Shown: positions 30,063 to 39,144 of the stretch, one piece after another | Layout of the letters: each line of letters begins with the position of its first letter | Numbering within the stretch: position 1 is the stretch's first letter | Assembly (NCBI RefSeq): GCF_019049675.1 | Contig: NZ_JAFMOW010000050.1 | Span: 1-64,000, forward strand | Direction: 5' to 3' | Source of the DNA: Rahnella bonaserana | GTDB lineage: Bacteria; Pseudomonadota; Gammaproteobacteria; Enterobacterales; Enterobacteriaceae | DNA length: 64,000 bases | Notes under the pieces: generated by a model | Seen by the model: only the letters and a program-made list of their open reading frames with translations | Told to the model about the DNA's origin: nothing | Database searches by the model: none | Made by a program: the position numbers and the translations under genes

Positions 30063-30382
30063 CCTCTCACAACCTGATTATTGCCGGTATTGCGGTACTG
30101 GCCGCCGGAACATTCCTGATGCGCGTTGCCGGTTACCGGCTGGGTTCGCGCCTGAATTTCTCACCGGCAACCCAGACGATGCTTTCCGATTCGGCGACCA
30201 CCTTGTTGCTGGCCGTCGCGGCAACGTCGGCATTGTTTGAAGGCCAGCATTTTGCCGGATACGCACGGATTATTGGCGTCGGCGTAGCGCTCTTATTAGC
30301 GTGGCGAAAAGCGCCGCTGATTGTGATTATTATCGCGGCAGCCGCCGTTACGGCGCTGATGCGCTGGATGGGTATTCACTAG
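30059..30382 (+). CDS. azlD: AzlD/YgaH-type small subunit of the amino acid exporter
   Basis: 107 aa, about four helices. AzlD family; typical N-terminal part with GTFLMRVAGYRLG. GGAGG precedes the ATG at 30059, which overlaps the azlC stop. The frame stays open further upstream inside azlC, but homologues and the ribosome site support this start. It makes a membrane complex with AzlC. Followed by a strong terminator. Confidence 0.87.
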   Translation: MTSHNLIIAGIAVLAAGTFLMRVAGYRLGSRLNFSPATQTMLSDSATTLLLAVAATSALFEGQHFAGYARIIGVGVALLLAWRKAPLIVIIIAAAAVTALMRWMGIH

Positions 30383-30390
30383 CAGAAACA

Positions 30391-30421
30391 AAAATGGCTC
30401 CTGTAAAGGAGCCATTTTTTT
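30391..30421. terminator. Bidirectional terminator between azlD and the permease
   Basis: Twelve-bp stem (aaaatggctcct / aggagccatttt) with a GTAA loop and T runs on both strands. It lies between two convergent genes and serves both. Confidence 0.88.
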
Positions 30422-30451
30422 AAAGCGGCGGTGTTTTAAGGAAGACGAGCG

Positions 30452-31813
30452 TTACGCCACATCTTCATATTGCGGCACCGGATTGCGGAAACTTTTGGTC
30501 ATACAGGCCAGATAGATAAAGCCAATTGCCCCCCAGATAAGCCCCAGCACCATCGAACCTTCTTCCAGATTCACCCACAACGCACCGACCGTCAGCGCAC
30601 CGCACAATGGCAGCAGCAGATACTGGACGTGGTCCAGCACGGATTTATTACGTTTTTCACGGATCCAGAATTGCGAAATCACTGACAGGTTCACGAACGT
30701 AAACGCCACCAGCGCGCCGAAGTTAATCAGCGCCGTTGCCGTCACCAGGTCAAAGTTAATCGCCATCAGGGCAATCGCACCCACCAGCAGCACGTTGAAA
30801 GACGGCGTGCGCCATTTCGGATGGATATAGCCGAAGAAGCGTTTCGGGAATACGCCATCGCGCCCCATCACATACATCAGACGGGAAACGCCCGCGTGCG
30901 CCGCCATACCGGACGCCAGCACGGTGATACTGGAGAAAATCAGTGCGCCAAACTGGAACGCCCTGCCCGCCACCTGCAACATAATTTCAGGTTGTGACGC
31001 GTCCGGGTCTTTAAAGCTGGAGATGTCCGGGAAATAAAGTTGCAGGAAATACGTCGCCGCAATAAAGATCACGCCGCCGATTAATGCCGTCAGGAAAATC
31101 GCCCGCGGGATCACCCGTTCTGCGTCTTTGGTTTCTTCCGATAAATTACTGATGCCGTCAAAGCCGGTAAAGGAGAAACACAGAATGGTCGCGCCGGTAA
31201 TCATCGGCACAGTATGCGCATTTTCACCCCAGAAAGGCTTAGTGCTGGCTAACGTACCGTAGCCGGTGCCGTGATCAACGCCATAAATCACCATGCCAGT
31301 GATCACCGTAATCAGCACAATCTGCAAGACCACCACCAGCGTATTAATGTTGGCGACGGTTTTAATACTGCGCAGATTCGACAACGTCATAAACCCGACC
31401 AGCACCACCACAAATATCCACGACGGCACCGAAGGCACCAGCGCTTCAAAATAGATTTTGGCCAGCAGGATATTAATCATCGGCGCGAATAAGTAATCGA
31501 GCAGCGACGACCAGCCGACCATAAAGCCGACCACCGGATGAATCGCTTTTTGCGCGTAAGTATAAGCCGAACCCGCAGAAGGATAGCGGCGCACCAGCTT
31601 GCCGTAACTCAGCGCGGTAAACAGGACGGCGATCAGCGCAAACGCATACGCCGTCGGCACATGGCCGTCAGTCAGGCCGGAGACAATACCGAACGTATCG
31701 AACAGTGTCATGGGTTGCATATAGGCCAGGCCTATCATGACAACCGGAATCAACGTAAGACTCTTACGCAATTCCACGCGGGAGGCGGTACCCGTAACGA
31801 CGTTATCCGGCAT
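30452..31813 (-). CDS. puuP: PuuP-like APC-family permease (putrescine or amine importer)
   Basis: 453 aa, about twelve helices. Very like E. coli Puu[51 protein letters not shown], then [20 protein letters not shown] and [20 protein letters not shown] proton symporter taking up putrescine or a similar amine. No puu catabolic genes are near, so it may be a paralogue with another substrate. I use the ATG at 31813; the upstream ATG at 31846 lacks a ribosome site. Confidence 0.82.
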   Translation of the reverse strand: MPDNVVTGTASRVELRKSLTLIPVVMIGLAYMQPMTLFDTFGIVSGLTDGHVPTAYAFALIAVLFTALSYGKLVRRYPSAGSAYTYAQKAIHPVVGFMVGWSSLLDYLFAPMINILLAKIYFEALVPSVPSWIFVVVLVGFMTLSNLRSIKTVANINTLVVVLQIVLITVITGMVIYGVDHGTGYGTLASTKPFWGENAHTVPMITGATILCFSFTGFDGISNLSEETKDAERVIPRAIFLTALIGGVIFIAATYFLQLYFPDISSFKDPDASQPEIMLQVAGRAFQFGALIFSSITVLASGMAAHAGVSRLMYVMGRDGVFPKRFFGYIHPKWRTPSFNVLLVGAIALMAINFDLVTATALINFGALVAFTFVNLSVISQFWIREKRNKSVLDHVQYLLLPLCGALTVGALWVNLEEGSMVLGLIWGAIGFIYLACMTKSFRNPVPQYEDVA

Positions 31814-32518
31814 GATGTGTAATTCCCATGATGGAAAACGCGGCATAGTGAGAGTGCTGCACCATTAATGTTTCCTTGCGACATGACTGTCGGTATCTGA
31901 AAGTAAATATCTATCCGGTACTAAGCCCGGCCTCTGTTTTGAAATGTTTTCTTGTGCGAAGAGTACCTTCGCCAATGCAGAAATAACGAATAATCCCCCG
32001 ATTTGCGGGGGCGCATATTTTGCCTTATTCCGTAATGAAATGACAAGGCGGGGAAGAATAAACACAGGCATTAAATAAAATAACCAGTAAAAACTGGCAC
32101 GTATTGTCAAAGCGGGTTTTAGGGAGTTTTATAAATTGTTCTCATCATGTAAAACAAACATGAATTTCCGTTATTAATAATCGAATTCCGGCGCTTAAAT
32201 ATAACCTTCAGGCCTGTTATGTAACATTCAGTCTCTTCCCCGATCGATTCCCTTGCGGCAGACCTCGCTCATATCGCACTACTGGGCAAAATCTGAAAAA
32301 TCCGCCCGCCAAAGCCTTTTTAGATCAGACTGTTTATAAAACCGGATGAGTAACGCGTCGGAGGCAGCCTGTTGGGGGATGTGCTGGCACGGCATGCCGG
32401 AGAGGTGTCGTGATAAAAGTCACTCACTTTTGTTGTGCACAGTTTGTGCTATAAATTCTGCATAAGAAAAAAAGAACGTGTCATTTTTTTCGCACAGCAA
32501 TGATTTACGGGGTGGAAC
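31814..32518. other. Intergenic stretch of about 700 bp, no gene seen
   Basis: Lies between the divergent PuuP-like and AraC-type genes and must hold both promoters. An 81-codon minus-strand frame (31865-32110) is not convincing. I see a short G/C hairpin near 31996-32015 and an AT-rich end before the regulator, but no assignable site. Confidence 0.45.
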
Positions 32519-33334
32519 GTGTCTCTTTCTATTTCTGAATGGACGATGGCTAACGACATTGAGTGCTCGCATCTGACCGCGAGTAATTCCTCATTTCCGC
32601 GTCATACTCACGACGAATACGTCATCAGTGCCAATCTGACCGGCACGGAAGAAATCTGGCTGCATGGCAAAACCGAGCTGGTGCGCGGTGGCGAAATCAC
32701 GATTTATAATCCGGCCACTATTCAGTCGTCCCTGTTTGGCGATGACAAGGTCGAATTCCTCAGCGTACATATTCCGCAGTCGTTACTGCGCCAGGTGTCG
32801 GTTGACCAGAATCTGCGTTCCGACCACTGCGCGCCGGTGCTTAAAGAAGGCGTGCTGAATAATCCGGCGCTGTTTTCCGCGCTGTGCCATTACAAACGCA
32901 CACTCAATGATGACGATCAGGAACAAAATTTACTGTGGCTGCTCGGCGCCTTGCTGGAAGAACCGGCCAGAGAACAGGAACAGTCGCTGCGCCCTGTACA
33001 GCTTGCTCTCGATTTTATGCGCGACCATCTGACACGGAAAATTCATCTTGATACGCTGGCTCAGGTCAGCGGACTGAGTAAGTTCCATTTTGTCCGGCTG
33101 TTCCGCCAGCACATCGGCATGCCGCCGCTGCAATACCATATGCAGTTACGTTTACTGGAAGCGCGCAATCAGCTGCGCAAAAACGGTAATGCGCTGGACG
33201 TGGCTATCCGCCTGGGCTTTTACGATCAAAGCCACTTCATTAATACTTTCCGTAAAATGATGGGGATCACTCCCCATCTTTATTCGCTGTCACTTAATGC
33301 CTCGCAGCAGATGAGTCAGGGGCTTACACGATAA
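32519..33334 (+). CDS. AraC-family transcriptional regulator with cupin sensor
   Basis: 271 aa. N-terminal cupin (FPRHTHDEYVISANLTGTEE, then GGEITIYNPATIQSS) and C-terminal double helix-turn-helix (IHLDTLAQVSGLSKFHFVRL, then VAIRLGFYDQSHFINTFRKM). The start is GTG at 32519 with GGTGGAAC before it. It overlaps the convergent lysE-type gene by 11 bases at the 3' end. Such AraC-plus-LysE pairs usually make the regulator the sensor of the exported amino acid; this is inference. Confidence 0.88.
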   Translation: MSLSISEWTMANDIECSHLTASNSSFPRHTHDEYVISANLTGTEEIWLHGKTELVRGGEITIYNPATIQSSLFGDDKVEFLSVHIPQSLLRQVSVDQNLRSDHCAPVLKEGVLNNPALFSALCHYKRTLNDDDQEQNLLWLLGALLEEPAREQEQSLRPVQLALDFMRDHLTRKIHLDTLAQVSGLSKFHFVRLFRQHIGMPPLQYHMQLRLLEARNQLRKNGNALDVAIRLGFYDQSHFINTFRKMMGITPHLYSLSLNASQQMSQGLTR

Positions 33335-33959
33335 ATTCTCGATAGCCGGTGATCACCACATACAGCGCGAAGTAAGAGAAGATCACCGCAGAGGCCATGT
33401 AAGAATATCGGAGCATTTTGGTACCGAGCATTTTCCCTCCCAGACTGCCGACCGAGCAAATCACTGCCGTCCAGAATACGCCGGCAATGAAAAAGCCACT
33501 CAGAAACCACGACGCGTTTGCCGTCCCGCCTTGCCCCATTCGGGAAATCAGCGCCCCACCGACGGCAGCAAACCACAGAATTGCCGTCGGAGAGGACATC
33601 GCCAACACAATGCCGCGACCAAAATTTCGCCATACCGATCGTTGCTGAACGCTGTCTCCCGAATTCAGATCTTCCGCCGGAGCCAGTGCGGCGCGGATCA
33701 TTTTGTAGGTAAACCACATCAGCATCAGCGAACCACCGACCCACAACACCCAGCGCACGCTCTGGTATTGCAACAAAATCGTCATCCCTGCCAGCGCCAG
33801 CACGGCGTAAATCAAATCCCCGATGCAGGTGCCGATACCCAGCCAGAAGCCGTGAAAATATCCGCGCTGCATCGCCAGCGTCATCATGGCGATATTGGCA
33901 ATCCCGATATCCAGACAGAGCGACAGACTGAGCAAAAATCCATTTGAAAACGGCATCAT
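33324..33959 (-). CDS. LysE-family amino acid exporter
   Basis: 211 aa with about six helices. LysE/RhtB translocator: N-terminal section FSNGFLLSLSLCLDIGIAN, then GTCIGDLIYAVLALAG and the middle loop. It is translated from an ATGA overlap with the upstream unknown gene, so both are made together. Together they suggest an enzyme making or altering an amino acid and the exporter for the product, or a detoxifying pair. Substrate unknown. Confidence 0.87.
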   Translation of the reverse strand: MMPFSNGFLLSLSLCLDIGIANIAMMTLAMQRGYFHGFWLGIGTCIGDLIYAVLALAGMTILLQYQSVRWVLWVGGSLMLMWFTYKMIRAALAPAEDLNSGDSVQQRSVWRNFGRGIVLAMSSPTAILWFAAVGGALISRMGQGGTANASWFLSGFFIAGVFWTAVICSVGSLGGKMLGTKMLRYSYMASAVIFSYFALYVVITGYREFIV

Positions 33960-35248
33960 AACGGGACTCTCTTAATTAACTGGTTGTATTCAATCATGTC
34001 ATTGGTCGTGCCCAGCCGGGCCATCAGCACCTCAACATCTTCAGGGTTTGTATGCGGACAATGTTGCAGCATGAAGGCCTGCGCACGTTCAGTATCGCCA
34101 CCCAGCAGTTCTTCGCTCATGAGTCGGGTGAGACTTGCCATCTGGCTAAAAAACAGCTCAGGATGGAAATCAATGGTGTCGGCTTTCAGCTCAACACAAC
34201 CGTGCTCACGCAGATAATTGAACTGGATCCACGCCGCACCGGCATCGGGATAACTTGACGGGCCGCGGCGCAGATAACGCAGCATTTCAAGGAAATAAAT
34301 GCGCGCCAGTACCGTGCGGTCGAGCTGCAATCCGTCAGCCACCTGCGGCGTCAGACACATCAGCAGACCGAACTGATCCGCCAGCGCTTCCTGCACCATC
34401 ATTGAACCCCAGCGGTCAATTTTGCTGAGTTTCGGGAAGACGTTTTCATTACGCACCAGCGAATGCCCGAGGTCATGTCCGCGGAACCAGGCAATCAGAT
34501 AACGCTGGCACACCTGGCTTTCCGGCAACGATTCTTCCGCCCAGCCCATCTTTACTGCTTCGGTACGCGAAAATAGTTCGAACAGTTGCAGATAGGTATT
34601 GGCAAATACCACCGTGCGTTTCACCGGCGAATACTTCAGTCCTTCGTCTTCCGGGAAGAAATACGCAAAGTGTTTCGGATAGGTATTGGCCTCACCCGCA
34701 ATGCCAAACAGATTGATAATTTTGTAAGCACAGCCCGGCATCGCCAGTAAATCCGCGGCAATTTCCTTTTGCAGATACAGCAGGCTTTGCGGGAATAAAT
34801 TGTCCATCACATCCGAGATTTCCTGTAAGACCGGTGCGGGTTCACCAAACCATGAAGAATAAAAACTTTGTTTCGATTTACCGACCCATGTCGATGTGTT
34901 CCCGATACCCAGCACCAGTTGCTGTTCATTCAGGCCGGCAATCTGCGGCAGAACCGTTTTTCCGCAGCTGTCATCCGCCAGAATTTCCGCCCGTAAAAAC
35001 AGGCCGCGACGGGTATCCGGATCGTCAAACATCGGTGCCAGACGGAAACATTGAATCGACATCTCTTCACGCAGCGCATCCAGCAAACGACTTTCACATG
35101 CAGCTTCCAGCTGATTAATGGCTTCCGTCAGGCGCAGGCAATAGTGAATAGTTTGCAGAGCTTTGGGATTTAAATTTTCCGGAGCATCCAGATCCATCAT
35201 TGAAACCTGGTATGCCGCAGCAGCTGGCCAAAATGACGTAGTAAACAT
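33956..35248 (-). CDS. Unrecognised 430-aa protein with possible metal site, coupled to LysE
   Basis: 430 aa, soluble, no signal peptide. I do not recognise a characterised family. Two features stand out in the second half: FRGHDLGHSL (about residues 256-265) and, 25 residues later, QEALADQFGL. A paired H-D-x-x-H with a following E/D helix is what zinc or iron enzymes show, for example gluzincin-type peptidases (where it would be HExxH) or HD-like proteins, but neither fits well. Other stretches (GNTSTWVGKS, YPKHFAYFFPEDEG) look conserved. Start: ATG with AAGGG 9 nt upstream. Downstream and coupled is the LysE exporter. Function should be called unknown. Confidence 0.75.
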   Translation of the reverse strand: MFTTSFWPAAAAYQVSMMDLDAPENLNPKALQTIHYCLRLTEAINQLEAACESRLLDALREEMSIQCFRLAPMFDDPDTRRGLFLRAEILADDSCGKTVLPQIAGLNEQQLVLGIGNTSTWVGKSKQSFYSSWFGEPAPVLQEISDVMDNLFPQSLLYLQKEIAADLLAMPGCAYKIINLFGIAGEANTYPKHFAYFFPEDEGLKYSPVKRTVVFANTYLQLFELFSRTEAVKMGWAEESLPESQVCQRYLIAWFRGHDLGHSLVRNENVFPKLSKIDRWGSMMVQEALADQFGLLMCLTPQVADGLQLDRTVLARIYFLEMLRYLRRGPSSYPDAGAAWIQFNYLREHGCVELKADTIDFHPELFFSQMASLTRLMSEELLGGDTERAQAFMLQHCPHTNPEDVEVLMARLGTTNDMIEYNQLIKRVPL

Positions 35249-35401
35249 AGTTTCAGACCCTTGAGCGCAATGAGGTAAACCTAATAAATCATTCCGCTGT
35301 GATCGGGTATTGGAAGAAATTGCGCATAAGTCCGAACGCGTGATATTGCCTCCAGCAACTACAGTTAACGTATCCGTCTTTTTTGCCAGGTGTCTGACAT
35401 C

Positions 35402-36061
35402 ATGAGTTTATCTTTGCGCCATTATCTGCGCGTGCGTGGCCGTTTAATGATCTCGATAATTGCCGGTGTGGTGTGCTTTTTTGCGCTTCCCGCCCATCTG
35501 GGGATTTTGCAGCGACTGATGACCGGCTGGAACGTGCTGGCGTGGCTGTACCTGTTTTTCCTGTGGTTTCGCATGTTGCGTACCGAAGCAAAAGATATTC
35601 CGCATATCGCCAAAACCCAGGATGAAAGCGCGACGCTGGTGCTGACGCTGGTCACGCTGACGTGTCTTGTGAGCATTCTGGCGATCCTGATGGAACTCGG
35701 CTCACTCAAAGAACTCACGGGAACGGCAAAGACTCTGCACATTCTGCTGACCGCGACCACGCTTATCGCCTCGTGGGCGCTTTTGCCGACGTCGTTTGCC
35801 ATGCATTACGCCCATCACCATTATCTGCGACGGACAAAAGACGTTACGCCGATGATTTTCCCGGAAAAACCCGCCGAACCCGGCTACTGGGATTTTCTGT
35901 ATTTCTCGTTCACCATCGCCGTCGCCTCACAAACCGCCGACGTCGCCACCGGCACTACCGATATGCGCCAGATTGCCCTGCTGCAGTCGGTCATTTCATT
36001 TGTCTTTAATCTGGCGATTTTAGGTTTTTCGATTAACGTCGGGGCGGGCTTGCTGAACTAG
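35402..36061 (+). CDS. DUF1345 family membrane protein
   Basis: 219 aa from the preferred ATG at 35402 (a GTG at 35390 gives four more residues; AGG lies 11 nt before the ATG). Five predicted helices and the family signature near the C-terminal half: TSFAMHYAHHHY, then GYWDFLYFSFTIAVASQTAD and NLAILGFSINVGA. The QTADV and His-rich loop are typical of DUF1345, whose function is unknown. Monocistronic, divergent from the unknown/LysE pair. Confidence 0.85.
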   Translation: MSLSLRHYLRVRGRLMISIIAGVVCFFALPAHLGILQRLMTGWNVLAWLYLFFLWFRMLRTEAKDIPHIAKTQDESATLVLTLVTLTCLVSILAILMELGSLKELTGTAKTLHILLTATTLIASWALLPTSFAMHYAHHHYLRRTKDVTPMIFPEKPAEPGYWDFLYFSFTIAVASQTADVATGTTDMRQIALLQSVISFVFNLAILGFSINVGAGLLN

Positions 36062-36223
36062 GGATTGAAGTAATGCGCTGTTATTCACAGGATTTTCCGC
36101 AGAGTTGACTATAAGTGGAGAATAAGTGGAAAAACGCTGAATATAGACTTCTATACGTCTAAAACTTAGTGTAGGTTTTTACAATATTCTCCCAATCTGG
36201 TTACGTTTAAGGAAACTCCCTTT

Positions 36224-37042
36224 ATGCGCACTCCGTTTGTTGCTGTGACACTCCTTGCTGCCACCCTTTTTTCTGCTGCCTCTTTTGCCGGTGCGACACT
36301 GGATCGCGTGACTAAAACTGGCGTTCTGCGCAATGCCATCGTCAACGACTATCCGCCTTTTGGTTTTATTGATGACAATAATCAGCTGGCCGGTTTTGAC
36401 GTGGATGTGGCGAAAGCCGTGGCGCAACGCATGGGCGTAAAACTTGAAATCATCGCGCCGGGCTGGGAAACGATTGTCGGCGGGAAATGGCAGGGGCGCT
36501 GGGATACCTGTATCTGCTCGATGACGCCAAATACTGAGCGTGCCAAAGTGCTGGATTTCCCGACGCCGTACTACAATTCGCCAGCGGTTCTGGTGGTGAA
36601 TAAGAAAGATGACCGCCTTAAATCGGCAGCCGATCTGAGCAACAAAAAGATTGGCGTCGGCATCGGTTCTTCCTACGAAACTTACCTGCAAAAAACGCTG
36701 GTCATCCCCGGCAGCAAGCCTATCGCTTTCCCGTTCGATAACGTGCAGGTCATTCCAAGTGATGAAGAAGTGGCGTTCCAGAATCTGGCACTTGGACCGG
36801 GCGTTCGTCTTGACGGCGTGGTATCCGATTTAGCCACCGCTAACGCCCGTATCAAGCGTGCGCCGGTGTTTAAAATTGTCACCGAACTGTACGCAGAACC
36901 TAACTGGGTCGCCACCGACAAAGGCGACGCAGAGTGGGATAAGAAAGTGGCGGACACCATTAAATCGCTGCGTGACGACGGCACGCTGGCGAAAATCTCT
37001 CAGCACTGGCTGGGTGAAGATATTACGCACGAGGTACCGTGA
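36224..37042 (+). CDS. Amino acid ABC transporter substrate-binding protein
   Basis: 272 aa. Sec signal peptide (MRTPFVAVTLLAATLFSAASFA). Solute-binding family 3 with GVLRNAIVNDYPPFGFIDDN, LAGFDVDVAKAVAQRMG and the central MTPNTERAKVLDFPTPYY typical of polar amino acid binders. AAGGAAA stands upstream of the ATG. Periplasmic partner of the permease encoded next, with which it overlaps (TGATG). Confidence 0.9.
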   Translation: MRTPFVAVTLLAATLFSAASFAGATLDRVTKTGVLRNAIVNDYPPFGFIDDNNQLAGFDVDVAKAVAQRMGVKLEIIAPGWETIVGGKWQGRWDTCICSMTPNTERAKVLDFPTPYYNSPAVLVVNKKDDRLKSAADLSNKKIGVGIGSSYETYLQKTLVIPGSKPIAFPFDNVQVIPSDEEVAFQNLALGPGVRLDGVVSDLATANARIKRAPVFKIVTELYAEPNWVATDKGDAEWDKKVADTIKSLRDDGTLAKISQHWLGEDITHEVP

Positions 37043-37866
37043 TGCCGCAAATCCCGGACAGCCAGCCCAAGGTGGAAACCCCGGAGCGCTGGCACCACGC
37101 ACACGCGTTTAAATTTAAAACCGGGCTGACCTGGCTGATTTTACTCAGTCTGCTGCTCGGCGCGTTCAGCAAAATGGGGCTGGACTGGAGCCTGATCGGT
37201 CAGAAACTTCCCTTCCTGCTGGGGCTGCGTCTTTCGCCGGACGGCTTCATTCAGGGCGCGGCGCTGACCATTATGATCACCGCCTGCTCAATGTTTTTCT
37301 GTCTGCTGATAGGACTGATTACCGCGCTCGGGCGGATGTCTGACAACGCGCTGGCCTTTGGTTGTGCGACGTTTTACGCCTCGCTGTTTCGCGGTACCCC
37401 GCTGCTGGTGCAGGTGCTGATTATTTATCTGGCACTGCCACAGGTCGGGATTGTGCTCGGCGCGCTCAGTTCCGGCATTATTGCGTTGTCGATGAACTAC
37501 GGCGCGTATCTGGCGGAAACTATCCGCAGCGGCGTACTTTCAGTACCGCGCGGTCAGCAGGAAGCGGCGCTGGCGCTGGGCGTATCACGCTGGACGGTGG
37601 CCGTTCACGTAACGGCACCGCAGGCGCTGCGCATTATTATTCCGCCCGCCGGTTCGATGTTTATTTCGATGCTGAAAGATTCCTCATTAGTCTCGCTGAT
37701 GGGACTGTGGGAACTGAATTTTCTGGCGCAGTCTTACGGGCGCAGTACGTACCGGTATATGGAAATGCTGGCGACTGCGGCGGCGATTTACTGGATTATG
37801 TCAATTGTGCTGGAACTGCTGCAAAGCCGCCTTGAGCGCCGCTTTGCCCAGGGCCAGCGCCGCTAA
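37042..37866 (+). CDS. Amino acid ABC transporter permease (HisM/GlnP family)
   Basis: 274 aa. BPD_transp_1 domain with the start GFIQGAALTIMITACSMFF and the EAA loop (QQEAALALGVSRW) that docks the ATPase. The N-terminal 30 residues are hydrophilic. I use the ATG at 37042 overlapping the preceding stop. One permease gene implies a homodimer. No ATP-binding subunit follows: the next gene is an aminotransferase, so an ATPase must come from another locus. Confidence 0.9.
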   Translation: MPQIPDSQPKVETPERWHHAHAFKFKTGLTWLILLSLLLGAFSKMGLDWSLIGQKLPFLLGLRLSPDGFIQGAALTIMITACSMFFCLLIGLITALGRMSDNALAFGCATFYASLFRGTPLLVQVLIIYLALPQVGIVLGALSSGIIALSMNYGAYLAETIRSGVLSVPRGQQEAALALGVSRWTVAVHVTAPQALRIIIPPAGSMFISMLKDSSLVSLMGLWELNFLAQSYGRSTYRYMEMLATAAAIYWIMSIVLELLQSRLERRFAQGQRR

Positions 37867-37910
37867 ACTCTTTATTTTCAGATGTTCTGACTTTTTATCG
37901 CAGGTATGTC

Positions 37911-39047
37911 ATGGCTTTTCCTGAAGATTTTCGTTTAATCAGCTTTCTCTCGCGTCTCGAGCACGCCGTGCGTTTCCCGCTGTCGTCGTCTTATCCGGAA
38001 TCGATGAGCCTCGATACGTTATTTGAACTGGCAGGGAAAGAGCACCGCGCGCCGTTCATGCAAACCGTTCTGGATTACCCGCCGCTGCGCGGAACACCCG
38101 AGCTGCTCGATGCCATCGCCTCGACCTATAAAAATATCACCGCGCAGGACGTCATCAGTTTTGCCGGTGCCGATGAAGCGATTTACGCCAGTTTCCAGAT
38201 GCTGCTCAAATCCGGCGATCACGCCGTGGTGATCACCCCTAATTACCAGTCGCTGGAAAGTGTGCCGTTATCGCTGTGCGACGTCACCGGCGTGGCGCTC
38301 GATGAAGATAACGACTGGGCGCTGGATACCGGTAAAGTCCGAGATGCACTGCGTGCCAATACCAAAGTGCTGGTGATTAACTTCCCGCATAATCCAACCG
38401 GCGCACTGATCAGCCGTCAGCAACTCAACGATCTGATCGACCTGTGCCGTGAGCGCGGGATCTGGATCTTTTCAGACGAAGTGTACCGGCTGACCGAGTT
38501 TGATCCGGCCGATCGTCTGCCGCAACTGGCCGATGTTTACGAGCGCGGGATCTCCCTGAATGTGACCTCAAAGGCTTACGGATTACCGGGTCTGCGCATC
38601 GGCTGGGTGGCGTGTCAGGATAAATTGTGGATGCTGGAACTGGAGCGTATGAAACAGTATCTGTCTATCTGCAACTCGATGCCCGGTGAGTTTCTTACCA
38701 CCGTGGCGCTTAACGCCCGTGCGCCAATACTCGAACGGGTGATGGAACGCTCACGCCGTCAGCTCGCATCGCTCACCGCATTTCTGGAGAAATACCCGCA
38801 CCTGTTCAGACTCAGCGTGCCAAAGGCCGGGGTGCTGGCATTTCCACGTTATACCGGTGCAGAGGGTGCAGAAGCTTTCGCTACGCAACTGGTTGAACAA
38901 GCCGGTGTGATGGTCATTCCTTCGGTGGCCTACGCGTCAGAACTGAACACGGTATCGGAAGATTTTCTGCGCATCGGTTTTGGTCGGGAAAATCTGGACG
39001 AAGCGCTGGCCGAAATGGGTAAATGGCTGGATAAACGGGGCGCGTAA
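37911..39047 (+). CDS. PLP-dependent class I/II aminotransferase
   Basis: 378 aa. Fold type I enzyme. Visible motifs are YPPLRGTPELLDAIA, the substrate loop INFPHNPTGA, the cofactor Asp in SDEVYRLTEF, the Schiff-base Lys221 in TSKAYGLPGLRIGW and the C-terminal LRIGFGRENLDEAL. It is in the same operon as the amino acid importer (44 bp after the permease), so it probably acts on the imported amino acid. The specific substrate is not readable. Ends before a clear terminator. Confidence 0.9.
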   Translation: MAFPEDFRLISFLSRLEHAVRFPLSSSYPESMSLDTLFELAGKEHRAPFMQTVLDYPPLRGTPELLDAIASTYKNITAQDVISFAGADEAIYASFQMLLKSGDHAVVITPNYQSLESVPLSLCDVTGVALDEDNDWALDTGKVRDALRANTKVLVINFPHNPTGALISRQQLNDLIDLCRERGIWIFSDEVYRLTEFDPADRLPQLADVYERGISLNVTSKAYGLPGLRIGWVACQDKLWMLELERMKQYLSICNSMPGEFLTTVALNARAPILERVMERSRRQLASLTAFLEKYPHLFRLSVPKAGVLAFPRYTGAEGAEAFATQLVEQAGVMVIPSVAYASELNTVSEDFLRIGFGRENLDEALAEMGKWLDKRGA

Positions 39048-39068
39048 ACCCGGCAGTTGAGCGATGAA

Positions 39069-39104
39069 AAAAATGGGCGCAAACATCGCACCCATTTTAG
39101 TTTT
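39069..39104. terminator. Terminator between the aminotransferase and chitinase genes
   Basis: Stem AAAATGGG / CCCATTTT with an inner GC pair, followed by TTTTAGTTTT on the + strand and an A run on the other side. It can serve both convergent genes. Confidence 0.75.
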
Positions 39105-39144
39105 CCCCGGTGAACGGAAACCGGAATTGCCATTGACTTACAGG

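Noticed and set aside
29789-30382. Long 197-codon frame covering azlD
   Set aside because: The first part is the shifted frame of azlC; the true azlD starts at 30059 with GGAGG.
31865-32110. 81-codon minus-strand frame upstream of the PuuP-like gene
   Set aside because: Starts in the promoter region without a ribosome site and resembles nothing known.
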